From CAVRJC01 sp964505725 (GTDB lineage Bacteria; Actinomycetota; Acidimicrobiia; IMCC26256; DASPTH01): a stretch of 64,000 nucleotides of DNA. A model generated the notes under the pieces. The model searched no databases. It saw nothing but the letters and a program-made list of their open reading frames with translations, and was not told the DNA's origin. Shown here in pieces: positions 8,375 to 16,914 of the stretch. Made by a program: the position numbers and the translations under genes. Where the stretch lies: NCBI GenBank assembly GCA_964505725.1, contig CAZDJK010000061.1, positions 1-64,000 of the forward strand. Reading direction: 5' to 3'. Each line of letters begins with the position of its first letter. Within the stretch, counting starts at the first letter, position 1.

Positions 8375-9049
8375 ATGCGGATTCTCGTCGTAGAGGACGA
8401 AGAGCACCTGGCCGCCGCGGTCGCCGACGGCCTCGGCGCCGAGGGCTTCGACGTCGACGTCTCCTACGACGGGAACGACGGGCTCTGGCGGGCCCGCGAA
8501 GGCTCGTACGACGCCATCGTGCTCGACGTGCTCCTCCCGGGCATCCACGGCTACAAGGTCTGTCGAACGCTGCGCGACGAGGGCGTCTGGACGCCCATCC
8601 TCATCCTCACCGCCAAGGACGGCGAGTTCGACGAGGCGGAGGCGCTCGACACCGGCGCCGACGACTTCCTCTCCAAGCCGTTCTCGTTCGTGGTGCTGCT
8701 CGCCCGGTTGCGCGCGCTCATCCGCCGCGGTGCGCCGCCGCGCCCGAACGTCCTCACCGTCGGCGACCTCTCGCTCGACCCCGCGGCACGCCGGGTGCAC
8801 CGCGGCGACACCGAGATCCGGCTGACCGCCCGCGAGTTCGCGCTGCTGGAGTTCCTCGTGCGCAAGGACGGCGACGTCGCGTCGAAGTCCGAGATCCTCG
8901 ATCACGTCTGGGGCATCGACTTCGCCGGCGACCCGAACGTGGTCGAGGTGTACGTGGGCTACCTCCGGCGCAAGATCGACCAGCCCTTCGGCGTCGAGAC
9001 GATCCAGACCGTCCGCGGCGCCGGCTACCGGCTCGTGCCCGATGCCTGA
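8375..9049 (+). CDS. OmpR-family response regulator
   Basis: A 224-residue two-component response regulator. The receiver domain (residues 1-115) carries the acidic pair (VEDEEH), the phospho-accepting Asp in VLDVLLPG near residue 51, and the Lys in LSKPFSF. The C-terminal winged helix follows (LTAREFALLEFLV ... EVYVGYLRRKID ... TVRGAGYRLV). It overlaps the downstream kinase gene by 8 nt (9042-9049), so the pair is co-translated. Only about 8 bases separate AT-rich bases from the ATG, so a leaderless mRNA is possible. Confidence 0.96.
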   Translation: MRILVVEDEEHLAAAVADGLGAEGFDVDVSYDGNDGLWRAREGSYDAIVLDVLLPGIHGYKVCRTLRDEGVWTPILILTAKDGEFDEAEALDTGADDFLSKPFSFVVLLARLRALIRRGAPPRPNVLTVGDLSLDPAARRVHRGDTEIRLTAREFALLEFLVRKDGDVASKSEILDHVWGIDFAGDPNVVEVYVGYLRRKIDQPFGVETIQTVRGAGYRLVPDA

Positions 9050-10388
9050 CGACGTGGGGGCGGAGCCCACCGCGGTCCACGACGAGTCGCCGCTGCAGGA
9101 GCGGCGCTGGCACCTGTGGCCGCGTACCGTCCGCGTGCGCCTGACCATCGTGGCCACGCTCGTGTTCGCGATCGCGCTGAGCGCCTGCGCGTTCGGCCTG
9201 GTCCGCGTCGTCCACAACAACCTCGTCGACCGCATCCACCAGACCCAGCAGGCCCAGCTCGACGCGCTGCGGCACGAGGCCAACCAGCAGCTCGAGCAGG
9301 CGCCCCCGAACGAGGGCCGGGCGTGGCTCGTGTGCTGCGGGCCCGACGGCCAGGCGCGGCTGGTGTTCCAGCCGCCCCCGCACGACGGCTACTACCAGAG
9401 CGAGCGCGACATCCGCGCCGCCGGTCAGAGCGTCACGCTCGTCGCCCAGAGCTCGGTGGCCGACGTCGACCAGACCGTGCACAACCTCACGACCGTGATG
9501 CTCGTGCTCGTGCCGCTGCTGGTGGCATTCGTGGCCCTGGCCGCGTGGTACTTCGCCGGGCGCGCGCTGCGGCCGGTCGAGGCGATCCGCGCCGAGGCGG
9601 CGGCCATCACCGGGTCCACCATGCACCGCCGGGTGCCCGAGCCCGACACCCACGACGAGGTGGGACGCCTCGCCCGCACCATGAACGCCATGCTCGACCG
9701 TCTCGAGCTCTCGTCGCAGCGCCAGCGGCAGTTCGTGTCCGACGCGTCGCACGAGCTGCGCAGCCCGCTGGCGTCGATCCGCGCCAACCTCGAGGTCGCG
9801 CTGCGCCACTCCGACCGCGCCGACTGGCCCGCGGTGGCCGAGCGCGCGCTCGCCGAGGACCAGCGCATGGAGGACACCGTCACCGAGCTGCTCGAACTCG
9901 CCCGGCTCGACGAGGCGGAGGGTGGCACCGACCTCTCGTCGCTGCCCGAGGTCGACCTCGACGAGCTCGTGCTCGACCAGACGCTGTCGGAGCGCGCGGT
10001 GCCGATCGACGTCACCCGCGTGTCCGCCGGGCGCGTGCACGGCCGCCGCGAACAGCTCGGGCGCGTCGTGCGCAACCTGGTCGACAACGCGTGCCGGCAC
10101 GCACGTTCCCAGGTTGCGATCTCGCTGCAGTCGTACGACGGGACCGTCGAGCTCGCGGTCGACGACGACGGGCCCGGGATCGCGCCCGCCGACCGCGAGC
10201 GCGTGTTCGAGCGCTTCACCCGCCTCGACGACGGCCGGGCACGCGACGCCGGCGGGCTCGGCATCGGGCTCGCGATCGCGAAGTCGACCGTCGAGCTCCA
10301 CGGGGGCTCGATCGCGGTCGAGGACGCGCCGCTCGGTGGCGCGCGCCTCGTCGTGACACTGCCCACCGCCGAACCCCACGTAGCCTGA
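9042..10388 (+). CDS. Sensor histidine kinase
   Basis: Membrane sensor kinase of 448 residues, partner of the preceding regulator. One helix lies at about residues 31-52, a roughly 100-residue extracytoplasmic loop follows, then a second helix around 147-170 (VMLVLVPLLVAFVALAAWYFAG), a HAMP linker (LRPVEAIRAEA), the phospho-acceptor box SDASHELRSPL, the N-box NLVDNACRHA, G1 DDDGPGI and G2 GLGIGLAIAKS. The sensed signal is unknown. The sensor loop carries two adjacent cysteines (LVCCGPDG), which could matter for redox or metal sensing. Confidence 0.95.
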   Translation: MPDDVGAEPTAVHDESPLQERRWHLWPRTVRVRLTIVATLVFAIALSACAFGLVRVVHNNLVDRIHQTQQAQLDALRHEANQQLEQAPPNEGRAWLVCCGPDGQARLVFQPPPHDGYYQSERDIRAAGQSVTLVAQSSVADVDQTVHNLTTVMLVLVPLLVAFVALAAWYFAGRALRPVEAIRAEAAAITGSTMHRRVPEPDTHDEVGRLARTMNAMLDRLELSSQRQRQFVSDASHELRSPLASIRANLEVALRHSDRADWPAVAERALAEDQRMEDTVTELLELARLDEAEGGTDLSSLPEVDLDELVLDQTLSERAVPIDVTRVSAGRVHGRREQLGRVVRNLVDNACRHARSQVAISLQSYDGTVELAVDDDGPGIAPADRERVFERFTRLDDGRARDAGGLGIGLAIAKSTVELHGGSIAVEDAPLGGARLVVTLPTAEPHVA

Positions 10389-10395
10389 GCGTTCG

Positions 10396-11118
10396 ATGCC
10401 CGAGCTCACGATCGTCAGCTTCAACGCGCACGCCGGGCTCCGCCCGCACCGGCGCGGACCGTGCCGGCCGTACGACCTGGTGGAGGCGCTGCGCAGCTTC
10501 GACGCCGACGTGGTGGTCCTGCAGGAGTCGTTCACGCCCGACGAAGAGCCGGCCGCGGTGCAGAAGGTCGCGGCCGAGCTGGGCTCGCAGCTCCACGAGC
10601 TGACCCTCGGCCGCGCGCGCCTCGAGCCGTGGCCGCACCTGCTCTCGGCCCACGGCGGTCGGGGCACGACGGGCGTCGCGGTCATGAGCCGGTTCCCGTC
10701 GGAGCGCCGAGGCGTCCTCCCGCTCCCGAAGGTCTGGGGCGACCCGGCGCGGCGCCGCGGCGCGCTCCACGTCGAGATCGACGTCGACGGCCATCCGGTC
10801 GACCTGGTCGCCGTGCACCTCACGTCGCGGCTCCCGCACGGCCCGGTGATCCAGATGCGGCACCTGTGGCCGCAGCTCCCGCCGCCGACGAGGACCGCGA
10901 TCGTCGCGGGCGACCACAACTTCTGGGGCCCCGGCGTGGTGGCGTCCCTGCCGCGGTGGCGCCGCGCGGTACGCGGGCGCACCTGGCCCGCGCCACGGCC
11001 GCACAGCCAGATCGACCACATCCTCGTGCGCGACGGCACCAGGGTGGTGTCGTCCGAGGTGCTGCCCGACGTCGGCTCCGACCACCGCCCCGTGCGCGCG
11101 CATCTCCAGATCAGCTAG
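10396..11118 (+). CDS. Endonuclease/exonuclease/phosphatase family protein
   Basis: A 240-residue EEP-fold metallophosphoesterase. Typical pieces are present: SFNAHAG at the N-terminus (metal Asn), VVLQESF (metal Glu), VAVHLTSRLPHGP, GDHNFWGPG (catalytic Asp/Asn pair) and the terminal SDHRPVRAHL (Asp-His). The substrate could be nucleic acid, a phospholipid or an inositol phosphate; the sequence does not decide. It begins 7 nt after the kinase stop and 10 nt before the next gene, so it may be part of the same transcript. Confidence 0.85.
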   Translation: MPELTIVSFNAHAGLRPHRRGPCRPYDLVEALRSFDADVVVLQESFTPDEEPAAVQKVAAELGSQLHELTLGRARLEPWPHLLSAHGGRGTTGVAVMSRFPSERRGVLPLPKVWGDPARRRGALHVEIDVDGHPVDLVAVHLTSRLPHGPVIQMRHLWPQLPPPTRTAIVAGDHNFWGPGVVASLPRWRRAVRGRTWPAPRPHSQIDHILVRDGTRVVSSEVLPDVGSDHRPVRAHLQIS

Positions 11119-11128
11119 AACCGCGCGC

Positions 11129-12217
11129 ATGAGCGCGGCACGGGTGAAGGCGGTCATCGCCCCGGCGAAGGGGGCGCCGGTCGAGGCTCGCGAGGTGGTC
11201 GTGCCGGATCCGGGCCCGGGCGAGGTGCGGGTCACCGTGCAGGCGTGTGGTGTCTGCCACACCGACCTCCACTACCAGACCGGCGCGATCAACGACGACT
11301 TCCCGTTCCTGTTGGGCCACGAGGCCGCGGGGATCGTCGAGGCGGTCGGGGAGGAAGTCGCCGACCTCGCGCCGGGCGACTTCGTCGTCCTCAACTGGCG
11401 CGCGGTGTGCGGCACGTGCCGGGCGTGCCGGCGCGGACGGCCCTGGTACTGCTTCGCGACGCACAATGCGGCGCAGAAGATGACGCTCGCCGACGGGACC
11501 GAGCTCACACCCGCTCTCGGTATCGGCGCGTTCGCCGAGCAGACGCTCGTCGCCGCGGGTCAGGCCACCAAGGTCGACGACCGGGCCCGGCCCGAGGTCG
11601 CCGGCCTGCTCGGCTGCGGCGTCATGGCGGGGCTCGGTGCCGCGATGTACACCGGCGAGGTCACCCGCGGCGACAGCGTCGCCGTGTTCGGGTGCGGCGG
11701 GGTGGGCAACGCCGCCATCGTGGGGGCCCGGCTCGCCGGCGCGCAGCCGATCATCGGGGTCGACGTCGACGCCCGCAAGCTCGAGTGGGCGCGGGAGTTC
11801 GGCGCCACGCACATCGTCGACTCGCGCACGACCGACCCGGTCGAGGCGATCCGCGCCTTGACCGGCGGCAACGGCGCCGACGTGTGCATCGAGGCGGTCG
11901 GCCGCCCCGAGGTGCTCGAGCAGGCGTTCTACGCGCGCGACCTCGGGGGGACCGTGGTGCAGGTGGGCGTGCCCGACCCGTCGATGCGCATCGACCTGCC
12001 GATGATCGACTTCTTCGGGCGGGGTGGCGCGCTGAAGCCGAGCTGGTACGGCGACTGCCTGCCCACCCGCGACTTCCCGATGCTCATCGACCTCTACCTC
12101 GAGGGCCGCCTCGACCTCGACCGCTTCGTCAGCGAGACCATCACCCTCGACGACGTGGAAGAGGCGTTCGCGAAGATGGAACGCGGCGAGGTGCTGCGTT
12201 CCGTCGTCGTCATCTGA
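11129..12217 (+). CDS. mscR: S-(hydroxymethyl)mycothiol dehydrogenase (mycothiol-dependent formaldehyde dehydrogenase)
   Basis: Zinc-dependent medium-chain alcohol dehydrogenase that oxidises the formaldehyde-mycothiol adduct and probably reduces S-nitrosomycothiol. The 362 residues include GVCHTD and GHEAAG (catalytic zinc Cys and His/Glu), the structural zinc cluster CGTCRACRRGRPWYC near residues 90-104, and the Rossmann motif VFGCGGVGNAA. The overall pattern is that of the mycothiol enzyme rather than generic class III ADH, which supports an actinobacterial, mycothiol-producing host. It starts 10 nt after the preceding gene. Confidence 0.9.
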   Translation: MSAARVKAVIAPAKGAPVEAREVVVPDPGPGEVRVTVQACGVCHTDLHYQTGAINDDFPFLLGHEAAGIVEAVGEEVADLAPGDFVVLNWRAVCGTCRACRRGRPWYCFATHNAAQKMTLADGTELTPALGIGAFAEQTLVAAGQATKVDDRARPEVAGLLGCGVMAGLGAAMYTGEVTRGDSVAVFGCGGVGNAAIVGARLAGAQPIIGVDVDARKLEWAREFGATHIVDSRTTDPVEAIRALTGGNGADVCIEAVGRPEVLEQAFYARDLGGTVVQVGVPDPSMRIDLPMIDFFGRGGALKPSWYGDCLPTRDFPMLIDLYLEGRLDLDRFVSETITLDDVEEAFAKMERGEVLRSVVVI

Positions 12218-12247
12218 ACCCGGCGGAGACGCCGAGCACCCTTTCGC

Positions 12248-12253
12248 TACCCT
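12248..12253 (+). promoter_or_regulatory. Candidate -10 element for the hisH-like gene
   Basis: TACCCT matches the TANNNT actinobacterial -10 pattern and ends 10 nt before the ATG at 12264, so the transcript would have almost no leader. No convincing -35 was found. Confidence 0.3.
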
Positions 12254-12263
12254 CGGCGGCACC

Positions 12264-12872
12264 ATGATCGACGTCGTCGACTACCAGGCGGGCAATGCGC
12301 CGAGCGTCGCGTACGCGCTCGACCACCTGGGTCTCGAGTGCCGTCTGGTGACCTCCCCCGACGAGATCGGCCGCTCGGAGCGCATCGTGCTCCCCGGTGT
12401 CGGCGCCGCCCGCGCCACCCTCGACTCGCTCGCGGCGCAGGGCCTGGTCGAGCCGCTCGCCGCCCGGGTGCAGGCGGGCACGCCGTTCCTCGGCATCTGC
12501 ATCGGGCTCCAGATCCTCTTCGACCACAGCGAGGAGGGCGACGCGCCGTGCCTGGGCTGGATCCCGGGTGCGGTGCGGCGCTTCCCCGACACCGACCGCG
12601 TCCCGCAGATCGGGTGGAACACGGTGCGCTTCTCCCGCGACCATCCCGTCACCGCGGTGCTCCCCCCGGTCGCGCACTTCTACTTCGTGAACTCGTACTA
12701 CTGCGTCCCAAATCGGCCCGAGGACGTGCTCGGCGTCACCGAGTACAGCGTCGAGTTCTGCTCGGTCGTCGCCCGGGACAACATCGTCGCCACCCAGTTC
12801 CACGCCGAGAAGAGCGGGGAGCTCGGCCTGTCGCTGCTCCGGAGCTTCGGGGCCTGGAATCCCGCGTGCTGA
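12264..12872 (+). CDS. hisH: HisH-like glutamine amidotransferase
   Basis: Class I glutaminase subunit of 202 residues related to HisH, which supplies ammonia from glutamine to HisF. The nucleophile elbow GICIGLQILF contains the catalytic Cys (near residue 78), and FHAEKSGELG supplies the His-Glu part of the triad, so glutaminase activity looks intact. Unlike standard HisH, the interface motif PHMGWN is PQIGWN and FVHSYY is FVNSYY. The gene overlaps its HisF-like partner by 7 nt and no other his genes are nearby, so a role outside histidine synthesis is possible. Confidence 0.85.
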   Translation: MIDVVDYQAGNAPSVAYALDHLGLECRLVTSPDEIGRSERIVLPGVGAARATLDSLAAQGLVEPLAARVQAGTPFLGICIGLQILFDHSEEGDAPCLGWIPGAVRRFPDTDRVPQIGWNTVRFSRDHPVTAVLPPVAHFYFVNSYYCVPNRPEDVLGVTEYSVEFCSVVARDNIVATQFHAEKSGELGLSLLRSFGAWNPAC

Positions 12873-13660
12873 CCAAACGGCTCATCGCGTGCTTCGACGT
12901 GATCGCGGGGCGGGTCACGAAGGCGCAGCAATTCCAGGACAACATCGACGTGGCGCCGGCGGAGGATCTGGCCCGCCGGCTCTACGCCGACCAGATCGAC
13001 GAGATCGTCTTCTACGACATCACCGCGAGCGCCCTGAAGCGCAAGATCGACCTCGAGACCGTCCGGCGGGTCGCCCACCACGTGTTCGTGCCGTTCACCG
13101 TCGGCGGAGGCATCCGCTCGGTCGACGACATGTTCGAGGTGCTCAAGGCGGGCGCGGAGAAGATCAGCATCGACTCGATGGCAGTGCGCAACCCTGAGAT
13201 CATCCGCGAGGGCGCGGTCGCGTTCGGGCGTCAGTGCATCGTTCTGTCCACGCAGGTGAAGCACGTCGGCGCGCGCTCCGGGCTCCCCAGCGGCTACGAG
13301 GTGTTCATCGACGGCGCCCGGCTCGCCACCGGCCTCGACGCGCTCGACTGGGTCCGTCGCGGGGAGGAGCTCGGCGCGGGCGAGATCGTGGTGAACAGCA
13401 TCGACCGCGACGGGACCGCGTCCGGCTACGACCTCGACATCACCCGGGCGGTGGCCGACGCGGTGAACGTGCCCGTGATCGCGTCGGGCGGCGCGGGCAC
13501 GGTGGAGCACATCGCCGATGGCCTCACCGCGGGCGGCGCGTCGGCCGCGATCATCAGCTCGATCCTCTATTCACCGCGCTTCGAGCGCAATGTCGGCGTC
13601 CGCGAGCTGAAGGAAGGGCTGCGCGCGGCCGGGGTCGCGATGCGCCCCTATCTCGCCTGA
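12866..13660 (+). CDS. hisF: HisF-like cyclase subunit lacking a key catalytic aspartate
   Basis: TIM-barrel protein of 264 residues clearly homologous to HisF: ACFDVIAGRVTKA at the N-terminus retains the Asp-11 equivalent, and FTVGGGIRS, IDRDGTASGYD and ASGGAGTVEH are conserved. The second catalytic Asp (Asp-130 of Thermotoga HisF, in the usual VAIDAK strand) is replaced: the strand reads VLSTQVKHV, with Gln at that position. The GTG start at 12866 lies inside the hisH-like gene. With the substitutions in its partner, this suggests a paralogous pair acting on another substrate. Its 3' end overlaps rsfS by 13 nt, convergently. Confidence 0.85.
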   Translation: MLTKRLIACFDVIAGRVTKAQQFQDNIDVAPAEDLARRLYADQIDEIVFYDITASALKRKIDLETVRRVAHHVFVPFTVGGGIRSVDDMFEVLKAGAEKISIDSMAVRNPEIIREGAVAFGRQCIVLSTQVKHVGARSGLPSGYEVFIDGARLATGLDALDWVRRGEELGAGEIVVNSIDRDGTASGYDLDITRAVADAVNVPVIASGGAGTVEHIADGLTAGGASAAIISSILYSPRFERNVGVRELKEGLRAAGVAMRPYLA

Positions 13661-14058
13661 GCGGCGGGCTCCCACTCGACCCGCGGCGCGTCGGCCCACA
13701 GCCGATCGAGGTCGTAGTACGCGCGCGTGTCCGCGAGGAACACGTGCACGACGAAGTCGCCGTAGTCCATGAGGACCCACGACGCGTCGTCGAGGCCCTC
13801 GACGGCGCGGGGACCCGGGCTCCCGTCGCGCTTCAGTGCCGCCTCGATCTCGTCCACGATCGTGCGCACCTGCCGCGTGTTGTTGGCGCTCACGATCACG
13901 AACGCCTCGGTGATCGAGATGATCTCGCCGACGTCGAGCACGACGAGATCGGCACCCTGCTTCTCGGCCGCCGCCCGGGCCGCCGCGGCGGCGCGGCCAC
14001 GCACGTCGGGGACCGGCCTGGTCAAACGGTCACCCGGGGCGTCATCACCCGCGAGCAT
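13648..14058 (-). CDS. rsfS: Ribosome silencing factor
   Basis: RsfS/Iojap family protein, 136 residues from the ATG at 14058. It binds L14 on the 50S subunit and blocks subunit joining during starvation. Family sequence is plain: DLVVLDVGEIISITEAFVI, ANNTRQVRTIVDEIE, SWVLMDYGDFVVHVF and YYDLDRLWADAP. The first 14 nt of the gene lie inside the 3' end of nadD and the last 13 nt overlap the opposing hisF-like gene, so it is packed on both sides. nadD-rsfS adjacency is the usual bacterial order. Confidence 0.95.
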   Translation of the reverse strand: MLAGDDAPGDRLTRPVPDVRGRAAAAARAAAEKQGADLVVLDVGEIISITEAFVIVSANNTRQVRTIVDEIEAALKRDGSPGPRAVEGLDDASWVLMDYGDFVVHVFLADTRAYYDLDRLWADAPRVEWEPAAQAR

Positions 14059-14620
14059 AGAGGCCGCGCGCCCGGATGGCACGGACGACCGCCGGCGGGA
14101 CGAGCCCGTCGACCGGCCGTCCCTCGGCCAGGCGGGCGCGCAGCTCGCTCGACGACACGTCGATGCGGGGCACCCCGACGTGCTCGACCCGCCACCCGTC
14201 ACCGGGCGGCTCGGCATGCTCGCCCTTCCGTTCGACCACCACGATGGTCGCGAGGTCGCGCGTCTCGTCGAGGCGCCGCCACGTGCCCATGTTGGCGACC
14301 GCGTCGGCCCCGAGCACCAACGCGAGCTCGCGCCCGGGCGCCGCGAGCGCCTCGAGGGTGTCGGCGGTCACCGACGCCCCTTCTCTCTCCACCTCGAGCG
14401 GGCACGCCTCGAGGCCATCGATGCCGTCGACCGCGGCTTCGACCAGCGCGAGGCGGTCGCGCGCGGAGGCGACGACGCTCCCGCGCTTCTGCCAGGGATC
14501 ACCTGCGGGGACGAGGAGCACGCGGTCGAGGGCGAGCGCGGCCCGCACGTCGACCGCGACCACGATGTGGGCGACGTGGACGGGGTCGAAGGTGCCCCCG
14601 AGCACGCCGACACGCTCCAC
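14045..14620 (-). CDS. nadD: Nicotinate-nucleotide adenylyltransferase
   Basis: Transfers AMP from ATP to nicotinate mononucleotide, the penultimate step of NAD synthesis. The 191-residue protein begins with the nucleotidyltransferase motif GGTFDPVHVAHIVVA (T/HxGH type), has LVPAGDPWQKR, LVLGADAVANMGTW, and the late ISSTxxR-like motif RIDVSSSELRARL. Length is normal. The stop codon falls within rsfS, and the pair belongs to the obgE-proBA-nadD-rsfS neighbourhood common in actinobacteria. Confidence 0.95.
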   Translation of the reverse strand: MERVGVLGGTFDPVHVAHIVVAVDVRAALALDRVLLVPAGDPWQKRGSVVASARDRLALVEAAVDGIDGLEACPLEVEREGASVTADTLEALAAPGRELALVLGADAVANMGTWRRLDETRDLATIVVVERKGEHAEPPGDGWRVEHVGVPRIDVSSSELRARLAEGRPVDGLVPPAVVRAIRARGLYARG

Positions 14621-14744
14621 GGCGGCAGTCTACGGACGGCTCGGGCTTGCCCTGCCGCTTGCCCTGCCGCTTACGCCGCCGCGTTCCCGAGGGCTTCACG
14701 GCGCCGAAACACGAGCGTCATCACGAGCCGTACCATCTGTGAGC

Positions 14745-15401
14745 ATGACCGAGGACGACAGCGGCGCGAGCGTGCTCGTCCGCGTCTGGCTCCCGGACCG
14801 GCCGGGCGCGCTCGGGCTCGTGGCCTCGCGCATCGGCGCGGTCGACGGTGACATCGTCGGCATCGACGTCCTGGAGCGGGGCGATGCGGTCGCGGTCGAC
14901 GAATTCGCGGTGCGTCTGCGCCGGCGCGGCGCGCTCGACCTCCTCGTGCGCGAGATCGAGGAGGTCGACGGCGCGAACGTGGAGGAGGTCCGCGTCGTCG
15001 ACCACTTCCCCGACCCGCGTCTCGACGCGCTCGAAGCCGCGTCGCGGCTCTGCAGCGCGTGCACGGTCGACGAGCTGCACCACACCCTCGTCGAGCACCT
15101 CCGCGACGAGTTCCTCGCCGACTGGGCCGCGCTCGTCGTGGGCTCGTCGATCCTCGCGTCCACCGGCCACGTCGACCTCGACGGCACGGTGCTCGAGGTG
15201 CTCGCCGCGGGCACCGCGGCGTCCCCGATGGTCGCCGACGGCAGCACCGGCCCCGACGACCTCGCGGTCGCCTCCCTGCGCACCCACCGAGCGACCCTGT
15301 TCGTCGGCCGCGACGGGCACCCGTTCCGGCGGCGCGAGCGGGCGCAGCTCGTCGCCCTCGCCGGGATCGCCGACCGCGCGTGGGCGTTGCTCGCGCGCTG
15401 A
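14745..15401 (+). CDS. ACT domain-containing protein
   Basis: A 218-residue protein with an N-terminal ACT-like ligand-binding domain (VLVRVWLPDRPGALGLVASRIG, about residues 10-31, with the ββ turn GDIVGIDVLERGD) followed by a GAF-like or uncharacterised C-terminal region (residues about 100-218; VDELHHTLVEHLRDEFLADWAAL). No catalytic residues are apparent. It points opposite to its neighbours, converging on the VWA gene with only 3 nt between stops. A regulatory role sensing an amino acid is plausible but inferred only from the ACT fold. Confidence 0.75.
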   Translation: MTEDDSGASVLVRVWLPDRPGALGLVASRIGAVDGDIVGIDVLERGDAVAVDEFAVRLRRRGALDLLVREIEEVDGANVEEVRVVDHFPDPRLDALEAASRLCSACTVDELHHTLVEHLRDEFLADWAALVVGSSILASTGHVDLDGTVLEVLAAGTAASPMVADGSTGPDDLAVASLRTHRATLFVGRDGHPFRRRERAQLVALAGIADRAWALLAR

Positions 15402-15404
15402 ACC

Positions 15405-16889
15405 TCAGGCCTCGGCGACCTGCGTGACGAACTGCTGGAGCTGGCGGAGGTTCCGACACTCGAACACGCCGTGGCAGTACTTCGCGTACTCGGACACGAT
15501 CGAGTCGCCGGTGTCCCAGTAGCTGCGCGGCTCGGGGTTGAGCCAGTAGGTGTGGCGAGCCCGGTTCTGCAGCTGCTCGATCACCCACGCCTCCGACGCG
15601 TGGTAGTTGTTCCGCGCGTCGCCCAACAGGATGAGCGAGGACTTGTTCGTCACCTCTCGGTAGTGGCGGTTGTAGAACGCCTCGAACGCGTGGCCGTAGT
15701 CGGAGTGGCCGTCGACCCAGATCACGTCGGCCTCGCTGTTGACCCGCTGGACCGCGTCGGTCACGTCGTCCGACTCGCTGAAGAACCGCGTGACCTCGTC
15801 GATGCCGTCGATGAACACCCACGAGCGCACCTTCGAGAACTGGCTCGCCATCGCGTACACGAACATCAGCGTGAACCGGGCGAAGCTCGCCACCGAGCCG
15901 GAGATGTCGGCGACGACCATGATCTCGGGCTTCGAGGGATGCGGGTGACGGAACTTGGGCTCGGCGGGAACGCCGCCGTACGACAGCGACGCGCGCACCG
16001 TCTTGCGGAAGTCGAGCGCGCCCCGGTGGCGACGCCGGCGGCGCTGCGCGAGCCGCGCCGCGAGGGCGCGGGTCAGGGGGTACACCGCGCGCTGGAGCGT
16101 GAGCATCTCGTCGCGCGAGGCGTGCATGAACTCCACGTCCTCCGGGAGCGGCTTGCGCAGCGTTCGGGCCATCGCCTCGGCGCCGCGGTCGGCCACCAGC
16201 TGACGCCGGATCTCCTCCTCGACGAGCTCGCGCAGCTCCCGCAGGCGCGACTCGTGCTCCTCGCGGAGGAGACGCTGCGCGAGCTCGCCCTCCCCCACCT
16301 CGCCGCGCTCGCGCGCCGCGCCCATCATCCGTTCGGCGAGGCTGTCGAGGTCGAGGGCGCGGAGCGTCCGGTACAGGTAGTAGGTGCCCCCGACGGGGCG
16401 GCCCGGCTCCATCCCCGCGAACTGCTGCACCGCGAGCGCGGCCAGGCGACGCATCGCCTCCCGGTCCATGTTCATCAGCGCCGCCAGCAGCATCTGCGCG
16501 ATCTCCTCGCGCGAGAGCGGCGTTCCGCCCCCGCCGCCGGCGCCCTCGCCCTGCTGGGCCTGGTCGGGGTCGAGGTCGCCGAGGTCGGCATCGCGTTCAC
16601 CCTCGGCGTCGTCGATCCCCGCGCTGTAGAGCGAGAAGTAGACCTCGAAGACGGTGTCGAACGCGCGCTGGTGCCGGTGGTGCTTGACCATGGTCGACGA
16701 CAGGATCGTGCGGAACACCTCCCGATCGTTGATGTCGACGTGCTCCAGCGCGCGCATGGCGTCGAGGTTCTCGGTCATCGACACCGGCAGACCCGCGGCG
16801 CGCAGCTCGTGCACGAACCCCTGGAGCACGTCGAGGAACGAGAGCGCCGCGGCGGCGGCGCTCGTCTCGCTCAGGTGGGTGTCGCTCAT
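15405..16889 (-). CDS. VWA domain (CoxE-like) protein
   Basis: A 494-residue protein with a long, charged, partly coiled N-terminal half (EGERDADLGDLDPDQAQQGEGAGGGGG marks a flexible linker, with Glu/Arg-rich helices near 200-260). A C-terminal von Willebrand A domain carries the MIDAS sequence DISGSVASF near residue 320. CoxE-like VWA proteins act with MoxR AAA ATPases as metal-insertion or protein-remodelling chaperones. The MoxR gene lies 25 nt upstream in the same direction, making a standard MoxR-VWA pair; the client is not evident. Confidence 0.88.
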   Translation of the reverse strand: MSDTHLSETSAAAAALSFLDVLQGFVHELRAAGLPVSMTENLDAMRALEHVDINDREVFRTILSSTMVKHHRHQRAFDTVFEVYFSLYSAGIDDAEGERDADLGDLDPDQAQQGEGAGGGGGTPLSREEIAQMLLAALMNMDREAMRRLAALAVQQFAGMEPGRPVGGTYYLYRTLRALDLDSLAERMMGAARERGEVGEGELAQRLLREEHESRLRELRELVEEEIRRQLVADRGAEAMARTLRKPLPEDVEFMHASRDEMLTLQRAVYPLTRALAARLAQRRRRRHRGALDFRKTVRASLSYGGVPAEPKFRHPHPSKPEIMVVADISGSVASFARFTLMFVYAMASQFSKVRSWVFIDGIDEVTRFFSESDDVTDAVQRVNSEADVIWVDGHSDYGHAFEAFYNRHYREVTNKSSLILLGDARNNYHASEAWVIEQLQNRARHTYWLNPEPRSYWDTGDSIVSEYAKYCHGVFECRNLRQLQQFVTQVAEA

Positions 16890-16914
16890 CGTCCCGGCTC
16901 TCGACGGCGCCCGG

